Part shown: piece by piece, positions 22,378 through 29,910 of the stretch
How positions within the stretch are numbered: the first letter of the stretch is position 1
How the letters are laid out: each line of letters opens with the position of its first letter
DNA from: SSC4 sp964642445
Lineage (GTDB): Bacteria; Chloroflexota; Anaerolineae; SSC4; Amarolineaceae
Assembly (NCBI GenBank): GCA_964642445.1
Contig: CAZXQZ010000017.1
Location: 1 to 35,091, forward strand
Direction of reading: 5' to 3'
Length of the DNA stretch: 35,091 bases
Notes under the pieces: model-generated
Database searches by the model: none
What the model was told of the DNA's origin: nothing
Seen by the model: the letters and a program-made list of their open reading frames with translations, nothing else
Position numbers and translations under genes: made by a program

Positions 22378-23781
22378 TTACGTCCGGCTGATTCGCACCG
22401 GCAGCAGCACCCGAAAAACGGTGCGGCCCGGCATCGATTCGACCTCGATCTGGCCGCGGTGCTGGTGCACGATAATGTTGTAGGTAATGTGTAGGCCCAA
22501 CCCGGTACCCACCCCAATCGGTTTGGTGGTGAAAAACGCATCGAAGATGCGCCCCTTCACGGCTGGTGGAATGCCAGGGCCAGTATCGCCGATCTCAACC
22601 ACCACACCGTTGTCCCGGACGCCGGTCCGCAGGTGCAGCTGACCCTGACCATCCATCGCATCCACCGCATTGTCGATCAGGTTCGTCCACACCTGGTTGA
22701 GCTCGCCCGCATACGCTTCGATGCGCGGCAGGTCGGGCGCGTACGTCTTGACGACGTTGATGCCGCCCGCCAGCTTGTGTCGTAAGATCACCAGGGTGTT
22801 GTCCAGCCCCTCGTGCACGTTGACCAGCTGCACCGGCGCCTGGTCGAGATAGGAGTAGGCCTTGACCGCCTTGACGATCTCGGCGATGCGCGTCGCGCCC
22901 TGGCTCACCACGTCCAGCAGGGTGTAGACCTGGCAGCCCATGCCCAACCAACTCAGGAAGATGGGCACTTCGGCGGTGTCGAACCCCGCCACCATCGTAA
23001 CCAGGTGATCCCGCTGCCATCCCAGGTCTACGATGGCCGGTGCCAGGTCCCACACGTTGTCGACGCCCTGCGCCTCCAACCAATCGCCTACGTCGCCTTC
23101 GTGGTCGCTGCGCGCCAGCGGATCGAGACGGGTGGGGGTCGCGGCGCGCGACGGAAGCTCATGCCGAACCGTATTGATAACCTCTTGGGCCGCAGGACTC
23201 AGCCCCATGGCCCCCAGCGACGCGGCCAGGCGCTGCAGTTCGGCCAGGGACTCACGCAGCTGGCCGGCGCTGCGCTGCACCGCGGCGGCTGGGTTATTGA
23301 GCTCATGCGCCAGGCCGGCGGAAAGGGTACCCAACGCGGCCATCTTTTCGTTCTGGCGCAGCGCGGCCTCGGTATTACGCACGCGGGCCGTCATGGTGCG
23401 CAGGACACTCAGCGAGGCGGTCGGGCTGCGCACGAGGAGCTGACGAAAGGTGTCGCGGCTGATCTGCAGCAGGCTTGCATCCTGGATGGCGCGCACGGTG
23501 GCGGTGCGCGGCACGTTTTCCAATAGGGAAATCTCGCCGATGACGTCGCCAGGACCGCAGCCGGCGAAGACGACGTCGCGTTCACCGCTGCGTTTGCTGA
23601 CCTCGAACATCCCCGTGAGTGCGATGTACATCGAGTCGCCGTGTTCACCTTCCTCGACCAGCACGTCACCCGCGGCCAGCGATACGACATCGGCCAGGTT
23701 GTACAGGCGTTCCAGGTCTTCATCGGTCAGCCCTTCGAAGAGGGGCAGCTGGCGCAGTAGTTCGATGGTCATGGTACTCAC
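22378..23781 (-). CDS. Cyclic-nucleotide-binding-domain histidine kinase
   Basis: A 467-residue soluble sensor kinase. The N-terminal Crp-like cNMP domain (about 10-130) has an intact phosphate-binding cassette, GEISLLENVPRTATV (82-96), so it may bind a cyclic nucleotide. The HisKA box is GLAHELNNPAAAV with His159. The HATPase has the N box (NLIDNAVDAM), G1 (GDTGPGIP), the F box (FDAFFTTKP) and G2 (GVGTGLGLHI). The HELNNP-type H box is typical of large NtrB-like kinases. The GTG start at 23781 overlaps the stop of the upstream response regulator/flavoreductase (GTGA); an ATG three codons in is the alternative. The overlap suggests that the two are a cognate pair. The stop lies 4 bases from the convergent methyltransferase stop. 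Confidence 0.92.
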   Translation of the reverse strand: MSTMTIELLRQLPLFEGLTDEDLERLYNLADVVSLAAGDVLVEEGEHGDSMYIALTGMFEVSKRSGERDVVFAGCGPGDVIGEISLLENVPRTATVRAIQDASLLQISRDTFRQLLVRSPTASLSVLRTMTARVRNTEAALRQNEKMAALGTLSAGLAHELNNPAAAVQRSAGQLRESLAELQRLAASLGAMGLSPAAQEVINTVRHELPSRAATPTRLDPLARSDHEGDVGDWLEAQGVDNVWDLAPAIVDLGWQRDHLVTMVAGFDTAEVPIFLSWLGMGCQVYTLLDVVSQGATRIAEIVKAVKAYSYLDQAPVQLVNVHEGLDNTLVILRHKLAGGINVVKTYAPDLPRIEAYAGELNQVWTNLIDNAVDAMDGQGQLHLRTGVRDNGVVVEIGDTGPGIPPAVKGRIFDAFFTTKPIGVGTGLGLHITYNIIVHQHRGQIEVESMPGRTVFRVLLPVRISRT

Positions 23782-25490
23782 AGACTGGACAGGTACTGGT
23801 GAATGAACTGCACCGACATCGAGCCCTCCCCGACGGCGGACGCGATACGTTTGACGGAGCGCGCTCGCACATCACCAGCGGCAAAAATGCCTGGGACGTT
23901 GGTCTCCAACCAGTACGGATCGCGTGGCAGGGTCCAGCCAGGTGGCCGTTTGCCCCCGCGCAGCAGGTCGGGACCGGTGCGGATGAAGCCGGCACTGTCG
24001 CGCGCCACCAGGTCACCCAGCCACGCGGTACGCGGCGCCGCGCCGATAAAGATGAACAGGGCGGCCGCCGGAAGGATTTCGGAGGCGCCGCTCTCGGCGT
24101 GCGTGATGGTCACCGCAGCCAGGCGCAAGCCGCGGGTCTCGACGGTTGCCGCTGGGGGTGCGTCGGGCGTGGGCTCGTTCGTGCTGTGGGCGGCACTGAC
24201 GACGGTGCGCGTCAGCACGCGGATGTTGGGCGTCGCCTTGATCTGATCGATCAGGTAGCGCGACATGCTCTCGGCCAGGCCGTGGCCGCGCACGAGCATC
24301 GTCACCTGGCGGGCAAAACCGGCCAGGTAGACGGCGGCCTGACCGGCAGAATTGCCGGCGCCGACAACGGTCACGTCCTGTTCTTTACACGACACGGCTT
24401 CCGTGATGGCGGCGCCGTAGTACACGCCGGCGCCGGTCAGCGACTCAAGGCCGGGAATATCCAGCTTACGATACTGCACGCCCGTGGCGATGAGCAGCGC
24501 GTGGCAGCTCACTTCGGAGGCATCGCCCAGGGTCAACACTTTATAGTGCTCGTTCAGGCGTACCCCGGTGACCGCCTGCGGCGTGAGGATTTCGGCGCCC
24601 AGGCGAATGGCCTGGGTCACCGCCCGATGGGCCAGGTCGAGCCCACTGAGACCGGTTGGGAAACCCAGGTAGTTCTCGATACGCGAGCTCTGGCCGGCCT
24701 GGCCACCCGGCGCTTCGGCTTCGATGATCAGGGTGTGCAAGCCTTCGGAGGCGCCGTACACGCCAGCCGCCAGCCCGGCTGGGCCGGAGCCGACGATGAC
24801 CAGGTCGTAGAAGGGGGCCTGGGCACGGGTACGAAGTCCAACCTTTTCTGCCAGCTGGGCTGACGTGGGCTGCACCAACTGCGCGCCATCGGGAAGAACC
24901 ACCACCGGCAGGCTGGTCGTGGCGACCTGCGCGGCTGCCAGGAGCTGCTGGGCCAGCGGATCGGTTTCAACATCGAGCCACCGGTAGGGTACCTGGTTAC
25001 GCGCCAGGAAGTCCTTGATGGTATGCACTTGCGGCGACCAGCGGTGGCCGATCACGCGGATACCCTCGAAGGGGGGCTGGACCTGGGCCTGCCAGGCGTC
25101 GAGCAGGTCGCTGAGCACGGGATAGAGGCGTTCTTCCGGTGGGTCCCACGGTTTGCTCAGGTAATGATCGAGGCGGATGTCGTTGATGGCACGAATCGCA
25201 GCCTCCGTGTCGGCATACGCCGTCAGCAGGACACGCCGCGCGTCGGGGTAGATGCGGATCGCCTGCGCCAGGAATTCGACGCCGGTCATGTGCGGCATGC
25301 GCTGATCGACCACCATCAGCGCCACGGGGTCACTGCGCAGCTGCAGCTGGCCGAGGGCCTCCAGGGCGGCGGCACCTGAGTCAGCACCCACGATGCGGTA
25401 ATCTTTGCCGTACTTACGCCGCAGATCACGCTGCACCGCACTCAACACCACCGCATCGTCATCGACCGCCAGTACCACGGGTTTGGCCAT
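23778..25490 (-). CDS. Response regulator fused to a thioredoxin-reductase-like flavoprotein
   Basis: A 570-residue protein with three parts. Residues 1-130 are a receiver domain: acidic pocket Asp10-Asp12, phosphoacceptor Asp62 (VVDQRMP), Lys113 (LSKPW). Residues 145-215 are a glutaredoxin-like domain without its cysteines (GHRWSPQVHTIKDFL). Residues 227-570 are a two-domain flavoreductase with FAD motif VGSGPAGLAAGVYG, NADPH motif VVGAGNSAGQAA and C-terminal FAAGDVR. The redox CxxC of thioredoxin reductases is absent: its place reads GVYYGAAITEAV. It therefore probably does not reduce thioredoxin. The fused receiver/TrxR family is known, but its output is not. The ATG at 25490 has GGAGGT 5 bases upstream. 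It is co-translated with the kinase gene. Confidence 0.93.
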   Translation of the reverse strand: MAKPVVLAVDDDAVVLSAVQRDLRRKYGKDYRIVGADSGAAALEALGQLQLRSDPVALMVVDQRMPHMTGVEFLAQAIRIYPDARRVLLTAYADTEAAIRAINDIRLDHYLSKPWDPPEERLYPVLSDLLDAWQAQVQPPFEGIRVIGHRWSPQVHTIKDFLARNQVPYRWLDVETDPLAQQLLAAAQVATTSLPVVVLPDGAQLVQPTSAQLAEKVGLRTRAQAPFYDLVIVGSGPAGLAAGVYGASEGLHTLIIEAEAPGGQAGQSSRIENYLGFPTGLSGLDLAHRAVTQAIRLGAEILTPQAVTGVRLNEHYKVLTLGDASEVSCHALLIATGVQYRKLDIPGLESLTGAGVYYGAAITEAVSCKEQDVTVVGAGNSAGQAAVYLAGFARQVTMLVRGHGLAESMSRYLIDQIKATPNIRVLTRTVVSAAHSTNEPTPDAPPAATVETRGLRLAAVTITHAESGASEILPAAALFIFIGAAPRTAWLGDLVARDSAGFIRTGPDLLRGGKRPPGWTLPRDPYWLETNVPGIFAAGDVRARSVKRIASAVGEGSMSVQFIHQYLSSL

Positions 25491-25525
25491 ACCCACCTCC
25501 TGGTGCCTGCTGCAAGATGAAGCGT

Positions 25526-25553
25526 ATTATAACACAGCAGGCCCAGCCGGCAA
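25526..25553 (-). promoter_or_regulatory. Promoter for the response regulator/flavoreductase - kinase operon
   Basis: On the minus strand TTGCCG (25553-25548), 16-base spacer, TATAAT (25531-25526), about 35 bases before the start. Confidence 0.65.
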
Positions 25554-25605
25554 CCCGTGGTAACCACCAGGCTGCTCGTGAGGCCAGCGGCCTCATGTTT
25601 TCCAA

Positions 25606-25632
25606 AAGAAACTCGACCGGCGCGAGTTTCTT
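25606..25632 (-). terminator. Terminator of the first secreted-paralogue gene
   Basis: aagaaactcg, 7-base loop, cgagtttctt, a perfect 10-bp stem; on the minus strand the 3' arm runs into a T-rich tail (tttcttttgg). It lies about 80 bases after the secreted protein stop. Confidence 0.6.
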
Positions 25633-25635
25633 AGT

Positions 25636-25694
25636 AGGCACAAAGGCACCAAGGCGTTCTTGTACTTTGTGTCTTGGCGCCTTCGTGGTCACCT
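25636..25694. repeat. ggcaccaagg-type interspersed repeat
   Basis: aggcacaaaggcaccaagg and, inverted, ctttgtgtcttggcgccttcgtgg. The same family appears at 29832-29867 as ttggtgcc repeated. Such gcaccaagg/cttggtgcc strings are common low-complexity intergenic elements; the two arms could pair loosely. Confidence 0.75.
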
Positions 25695-25711
25695 CTCATT
25701 GCGTCTCCGCG

Positions 25712-27043
25712 CTACGGGTTGACGAGCACCCAGACCATACCATCCGCGGCGGGCTGCAGCACGACGCCGAGCGTCGGCGCCGTTTCCGCGATCTCGGCGG
25801 TGCCCGCACCGTCCGCCAGCTGCACCTTGAGCGTCTGCAGGGTGCGTACCGCACCGTGCGCGCCGAGGGTCACGCGCTGGCCCGGTTGGGCGGTGGTACC
25901 CGCTTGCAGCTTGACCTGCACCGCACCCAGGACCGTGACCGCGACGTAGTCGCCGGGCTGCGCCGGGCCATCGACGCTGCGCAGGACCTCTTCCCCCACC
26001 TTGCCGGGCGCCGGCTGCAACGCCATGCGGCTGTGCACCACGCCCACGACGTTGGCCTGCTCGGGTGTCGCCAGGCGGACCTGCGCCAGTGGGTTGTGCC
26101 CGCCCGGGATCGCTTCGGCCAGACCGGCTGCACTCACGACCTCGCCCGGGGTGAGGGGTTGATCACCGCCCACGACCGCCACCAGGGTCTGTGCGCTGGC
26201 AAAGACGTTGCCCGCTTCGATATTGTCGGGGGTATACAGCGCCCATTGGCCCGTCGCCACGGCGGTGTTGGGCCACAGGGTGATATCACCCGTCCCGGGC
26301 GTCGGTACGTACAGGGCATAATTCGGGAAATTGGTGCCCTGTCCAACCTGGATGGCATCGTCGCCGGCATCGGTGATGTGCACCCCATCGCTTTGCGCAT
26401 TGCCGACTTCCAGACCGTTGCGGCCGGTGTCTGGCGTGCAACCACTGGCCGTTCCCGTCTGGCAGACGAACAGCCCGTCACCGCCGGCTTTGACCACGTG
26501 CACGCCGTCGTCCTCGGCATTGGCGATTTCGAAGCCATTGTTGTTGTTGCTGTGCGTACAGCCGGTCGCCGAGCCGGTGCGGCAGATGGACAACCCGTCA
26601 TACCCGGCATGATCCACGTACATGGCATCGAAATTCGTCGTTGTCACGTAAACGGCGCGGCCCGCCGTTTCCACTTTGAGTGCATTGTTGACAACCGACG
26701 CCACGCGCAAGCCGTCACCGACAGAATGGCTGTTGCTCAATATGAGCGGCGCTGAGAACTCCCCGGGACCGTAAGAACCTTCGATACGCAGTGGTACGCT
26801 GTCACCCGTCCAGGTTTGGCCCAGGTGGTTGTGGTTGTTGTCGCTCACCCAGGGACCACTCTGGTTCCAGTGGCTGGCGGTCGTCTGGATGTCGAAGATA
26901 TCGACGTCACCGTCGTGGTCGACGTCACAGGCGGGGTCGTAGACGAGGCCTGGCAGGCAGGGGCCGGCCAGCGGTGCGGCGGCCGCCGTGGGGACGAGCA
27001 GGCCAAGAATGAGGGTCAGTACGAGCAGTGTGCGCGCGTTCAT
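25712..27043 (-). CDS. Secreted protein with N-terminal calcium loop and glycine-rich repeats (paralogue 1)
   Basis: A 443-residue exported protein of unknown function. A signal peptide (1-23, ending TAAAAPLA) precedes a single EF-hand/dockerin-like loop with acidic residues at loop positions 1,3,5,7,9,12 (Asp40-42-44-46-48-51, DVDHDGDVDIFD). Next come the HLGQTWTG phrase (about 73-80) and an array of repeats with the DGLxV/DGVHVxxAGxD pattern (about 108-240), likely a beta-solenoid. The C-terminal 180 residues resemble the end domain of phage-tail-like or structural surface proteins and finish PAADGMVWVLVNP. It is a paralogue of the gene at 27692-28984. AGGAGA lies 6 bases before the start. 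Cell-surface attachment or fibre is plausible but unproven. Confidence 0.82.
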   Translation of the reverse strand: MNARTLLVLTLILGLLVPTAAAAPLAGPCLPGLVYDPACDVDHDGDVDIFDIQTTASHWNQSGPWVSDNNHNHLGQTWTGDSVPLRIEGSYGPGEFSAPLILSNSHSVGDGLRVASVVNNALKVETAGRAVYVTTTNFDAMYVDHAGYDGLSICRTGSATGCTHSNNNNGFEIANAEDDGVHVVKAGGDGLFVCQTGTASGCTPDTGRNGLEVGNAQSDGVHITDAGDDAIQVGQGTNFPNYALYVPTPGTGDITLWPNTAVATGQWALYTPDNIEAGNVFASAQTLVAVVGGDQPLTPGEVVSAAGLAEAIPGGHNPLAQVRLATPEQANVVGVVHSRMALQPAPGKVGEEVLRSVDGPAQPGDYVAVTVLGAVQVKLQAGTTAQPGQRVTLGAHGAVRTLQTLKVQLADGAGTAEIAETAPTLGVVLQPAADGMVWVLVNP

Positions 27044-27162
27044 GAGTGATCTCCTATCGAGAATGCAAATGGATTGGCTTGTTCGTGCAGAATGAGGATT
27101 GTCGCGCGGCCGTCATGAGCACAAATCGGCGCGTATGCGTGCGCATGTGGGGGATTTTTTGG

Positions 27163-27645
27163 TTACGCCATGCGTCGCGGGATACTAAGGGCTCGTAAAA
27201 GAATAACTTCCGCTTTTGGCATGGGAATTCCGGGCGGAAACCGGGAAGTTATTCTTTTACGATGCCTAAATACGAACTCGTTGCCTTCCTGGAAGAGCCG
27301 GGGTTCGGCACCGGTGGTTTCTTTGATCGCACGAATGGCGCGGTAGACACCGCTGCCGGCGCCGGTCACCAGGCCCAGGCGAGTAAACAACGTGTAGATC
27401 GTCGGGTTGCGCAGGACGTGCGCTGCGCCCAGTTTCATCGATTCCACCGTGACGGTATTCGGTAGCCCACCCGGCGTGCGCACGTCCACCCGATTATCGA
27501 AGATAAAGATGCGCACCGGTGCAGCGAGGGTGTAGTCGCGGCGGACCAGGGCATTGACGACGACTTCGCGCAGCGCCGGCTCCGGTATTTCGGGGTAAGC
27601 TTCCGGTTCGAATCCCTCGATGCGGTGCTCCTCAGGCAGATGCAC
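27163..27645 (-). pseudogene. Truncated ATP-binding protein (AlbA/HATPase_c_4 family) fragment
   Basis: About 160 residues match only the C-terminal half of Schlafen-AlbA/HATPase_c_4 proteins, which are normally 400-500 residues. The ATPase stretch PALREVVVNALVRRDYTL, IFDNRVDVRTPGGLPNTV and LGLVTGAGSGVYRAI are clear. The N-terminal AlbA_2 domain is gone. Upstream in frame there is a stop (TGA, plus-strand 27664-27666) only 7 codons before a nominal GTG, with no ribosome-binding site. After GNEFVFRHRK the frame reads through a 19-bp inverted repeat, replacing the normal C-terminus. It lies between the two secreted paralogues, whose 3' and 5' flanks it touches. A dead remnant is most likely. 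Confidence 0.8.
27193..27262. repeat. 19-bp perfect inverted repeat inside the ATPase fragment
   Basis: tcgtaaaagaataacttcc (27193-27211) and its exact inverse ggaagttattcttttacga (27244-27262) with a 32-base spacer. AT-rich arms in a GC-rich context and placement within a broken gene suggest a small mobile palindromic element such as a REP or MITE-like unit. No target duplication is obvious. Confidence 0.85.
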
Positions 27646-27691
27646 CGATTGTAATCCAGGCTGTCAGAAATGACAAAACCGACCTTTCGCG

Positions 27692-28984
27692 CTATGGATT
27701 TACCAGCACCCAGACCAAACCATCCTTGCTCGCATCGATTGTCACGCCCAGCACCGGTGCACCCTCGGTGACCAGCATACCTTCGATCGTCCGTGTCTGC
27801 AAAGGGCGTACCTGGCCATCGGCGGCGGCGGTCACGCGGGTGCCGGCGGCGATGGCGCCTTCGCCTGCGGCCACCTTCACCTGCATGGGGCCGCTGAAGA
27901 CGATCGTGACGTAGTCGCCGGGTCCGGCGGTGCCTTCTCGCGGCACCAGGCGCTTGCCGGTCTCGTCCGGGCGGTGGTTTTGTTCTGTGACCAATTCGGC
28001 GCGCCCGGCCACCACGCCGGCGGCGGCCTGGCCCGGCTGGGCGGGAACGACCTCCCATAACGCCGGGGCGGTGTCGAAATCGGTCCCGGTCACGGCCTGC
28101 ACACTGACCACGTCACCCGGCTGCAAGGGGCGCTCCCCAACGTTGACGGCGAAGTTGGCTGGCCGGCAGCTGATACAGACGCCGTCGACGTAGATGTTGC
28201 CCCAGAAGTAACCACCATATTGGGTGCCGTGCGCATTGATACCGTTACCATCGGCGCTCCAGACCTCGACCCCATCGCTGCCCGCATCGATCACGTACAG
28301 GCCATCGGTGGCCGGTGAACCCGCCGCATAACCCGCGCTGCCCGTTGCCAGCGCCTGGAAGCCAACGCCGCTGGTGTTGCTGGCAAAGTAGCCTGTCGGT
28401 GCATTGTGGACAGTGACACCGGTGAGCCCGGCCGAAAGGACGTACACGCCGCTGGTGTCTGCCCGGCCCACGTACAGGCCACTGCCCCCGGCACCGGCAA
28501 CCTCGAAGCCGTTCGATTCACCTGAATAAGTGGCGGAAGACGGGCTGCCGGCGGTGCCCACGTAAACGCCGTCCTGTGCTGAGGTGTTGACGACCATGCC
28601 GTAGGCGCCGGCTGTGCCGATGTAAATACCATTGATGCTGGCCGTGGTGATCGCCAGGCCGTGCCCCTGCGTATTGCTCAGCACGACCGGTGCATAGTCC
28701 GGTGCGCCGAAGGGTCCCTGGATTTTGAGCGGGTTGCTGGCACCGGTCCAGGTCTGGCCCAGGTGGGTGTGGTTGCTGTCGCTGACGAAGGTACCGGACT
28801 GGTTCCAGTGGCCGGCGGTGAGCTGGATGTCGGTGAGGTTGATAGTGCCATCCTGGTTGACGTCACACGTCGAATTGTAGGACGCACCGGGCACACAGGG
28901 GCCGGCCAGGGGGGCGGCCGCCGCCATGGCCGGAATCAGCAGCCCCAGAAACAGGGCCAGCACGAACAACTTGCGCGTTAGCAT
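27692..28984 (-). CDS. Secreted protein with N-terminal calcium loop and repeats (paralogue 2)
   Basis: A 430-residue paralogue of the protein at 25712-27043, unassigned. Signal peptide 1-24 (ending AAAAPLAGPC), EF-hand-like loop Asp41-Asn43-Asp45-Thr47-Asn49-Asp52, the GHWNQSG and HLGQTWTG phrases, then repeats with alternating NGIYIGTAG, DGVYVGTAG, SGLYVGRAD, DGLYVIDAGSDGVEVWSADG (about 108-250). The end domain finishes SKDGLVWVLVNP. A CISC motif (residues around 269) is absent from the other copy. AGGAGGAG lies 5 bases before the start, and a strong promoter precedes it. Divergence between the copies is greatest in the repeats, while the termini are conserved. A role as surface fibre or adhesin is a guess. 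Confidence 0.82.
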   Translation of the reverse strand: MLTRKLFVLALFLGLLIPAMAAAAPLAGPCVPGASYNSTCDVNQDGTINLTDIQLTAGHWNQSGTFVSDSNHTHLGQTWTGASNPLKIQGPFGAPDYAPVVLSNTQGHGLAITTASINGIYIGTAGAYGMVVNTSAQDGVYVGTAGSPSSATYSGESNGFEVAGAGGSGLYVGRADTSGVYVLSAGLTGVTVHNAPTGYFASNTSGVGFQALATGSAGYAAGSPATDGLYVIDAGSDGVEVWSADGNGINAHGTQYGGYFWGNIYVDGVCISCRPANFAVNVGERPLQPGDVVSVQAVTGTDFDTAPALWEVVPAQPGQAAAGVVAGRAELVTEQNHRPDETGKRLVPREGTAGPGDYVTIVFSGPMQVKVAAGEGAIAAGTRVTAAADGQVRPLQTRTIEGMLVTEGAPVLGVTIDASKDGLVWVLVNP

Positions 28985-29038
28985 CAGTCTCCTCCTGACT
29001 CAATGTTGGTGCAAGTAATGCACAAATCAGTCACGAGG

Positions 29039-29067
29039 ATTGTAGCGTATGATCGCGGGCGTGTCAA
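29039..29067 (-). promoter_or_regulatory. Promoter for secreted paralogue 2
   Basis: On the minus strand TTGACA (29067-29062), 17-base spacer, TACAAT (29044-29039), about 55 bases before the start. The acaatcctc at the -10 is also found upstream of paralogue 1, in a weaker context. Confidence 0.75.
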
Positions 29068-29134
29068 TGGGAATCTTTGGTGGGGGTATGATCATCACTC
29101 GATCGCCACTGGTGTTTCGGCAACGGCCCCATGT

Positions 29135-29164
29135 TTGACAAAGGAAACACACAAATGATATAAT
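29135..29164 (+). promoter_or_regulatory. Consensus promoter of the toxin-antitoxin operon
   Basis: Perfect TTGACA (29135-29140) and TATAAT (29159-29164), spaced by 18 bases, 44 bases before the antitoxin start. An AT-rich leader follows. No clean operator palindrome could be identified. Confidence 0.8.
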
Positions 29165-29207
29165 CATAACACATGCTATAACTTTATCAATTATGTGAGG
29201 TGCTGCA

Positions 29208-29507
29208 ATGACAACGATGACCGTGAGTGCAATGGAGCTGCGCAAGTCGATTGGTGATATTCTGAATCGAATTCAGTATACCCAGGACCGCATCATCGTC
29301 GAGCGCAAAGGTGAGCCGGCCGCGGCGTTAGTCAGCGTCGCCGATCTGGAACGCCTGGAACAATGGGAAGCTGCGCGCGAGGCGGAATTGTTCCAGCTGG
29401 CTAAGGCCGTCGTCGCGCAGCAGGGTACGGTACCGTTCACCGACCTGCTCGACCAGTACGAGAAGCTGCACGGCGAGGCCATGGAGCTGCCACGTGTATC
29501 GCCTTGA
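29208..29507 (+). CDS. Phd/YefM-family antitoxin
   Basis: A 99-residue antitoxin. The N-terminal Phd/YefM DNA-binding fold is seen as TVSAMELRKSIGDILNRI, then VERKGEPAAALVSVADLERL, followed by a longer, helical C-terminus that would bind and neutralise the toxin. These proteins repress their own operon. The ATG at 29208 has only a weak upstream GAGG. The gene overlaps the toxin by 14 bases. Confidence 0.87.
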   Translation: MTTMTVSAMELRKSIGDILNRIQYTQDRIIVERKGEPAAALVSVADLERLEQWEAAREAELFQLAKAVVAQQGTVPFTDLLDQYEKLHGEAMELPRVSP

Positions 29508-29775
29508 GGTCTCACCCGCAGTCATCAAGGAGCTAGGCGATCCCAAGGGATATCCGGCCAAAGTGTACCGTCAAATCACGCTCAAGATATTCGAGCTGGG
29601 CATCAACCCGCGTCCGCCAGACATCAAGCCCATTGCCACCGGTTTTCGGGTCGATGTGGGGGAGTACCGAATCTTCTATGAGATCGACGATCGGGCCCAG
29701 GTGGTTTTGATCCTATTGGTGGGCAAACGCGGGGATGACGAAATCTACCGGCGGTTGAAACGCTGGTTGGGTTAG
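29494..29775 (+). CDS. RelE/ParE-family toxin
   Basis: A 93-residue toxin of the RelE/ParE fold: YRLEVSPAVIKEL, IKPIATGFRVDVGEYRIFYE, IDDRAQVVLILLVGKRGDDE, IYRRL. The core RVDVGEYRIFYE is the usual family signature. The GTG start at 29494 is inferred from frame and the 14-base overlap with the antitoxin, a typical coupling in such pairs. Family members cut mRNA on the ribosome or poison gyrase; which applies here cannot be told. Confidence 0.87.
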   Translation: MYRLEVSPAVIKELGDPKGYPAKVYRQITLKIFELGINPRPPDIKPIATGFRVDVGEYRIFYEIDDRAQVVLILLVGKRGDDEIYRRLKRWLG

Positions 29776-29790
29776 GCGCCTACAACACAC

Positions 29791-29819
29791 TTGGCAAATC
29801 CCACGATATGCATTAAGAT
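29791..29819 (+). promoter_or_regulatory. Possible promoter for the pst operon
   Basis: TTGGCA (29791-29796), 17-base spacer, TAAGAT (29814-29819). No clear PHO box could be found between here and pstS. The interval then holds the repeat at 29832-29867. Confidence 0.45.
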
Positions 29820-29831
29820 TCTATAACAAAG

Positions 29832-29867
29832 CGCTTGGTGCCTTGGTGCCTTGGTGCCTTCGTGGTT
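29832..29867. repeat. ttggtgcc tandem repeat upstream of pstS
   Basis: cttggtgcc occurs three times head to tail, followed by ttcgtggt. It matches the repeat at 25636-25694 in opposite sense. It separates the putative pst promoter from the pstS start. Confidence 0.8.
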
Positions 29868-29910
29868 TGTATGACACCCAACATGCGAGAAACGAGCTGA
29901 GAAGAGCCCT

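Noticed and set aside
23619..24863. 414-codon plus-strand frame opposite the flavoreductase and kinase genes
   Set aside because: Runs across two real genes in antisense, with shadow-type composition.
25517..26755. 412-codon plus-strand frame opposite secreted paralogue 1
   Set aside because: His/Arg-rich antisense frame; the minus strand has signal peptide, calcium loop and a paralogue that support it as the real gene.
29776..29910. PHO box upstream of pstS
   Set aside because: No convincing tandem 7-bp direct repeat at 11-bp spacing could be seen; the ttggtgcc units are a scattered repeat also found at 25636-25694.
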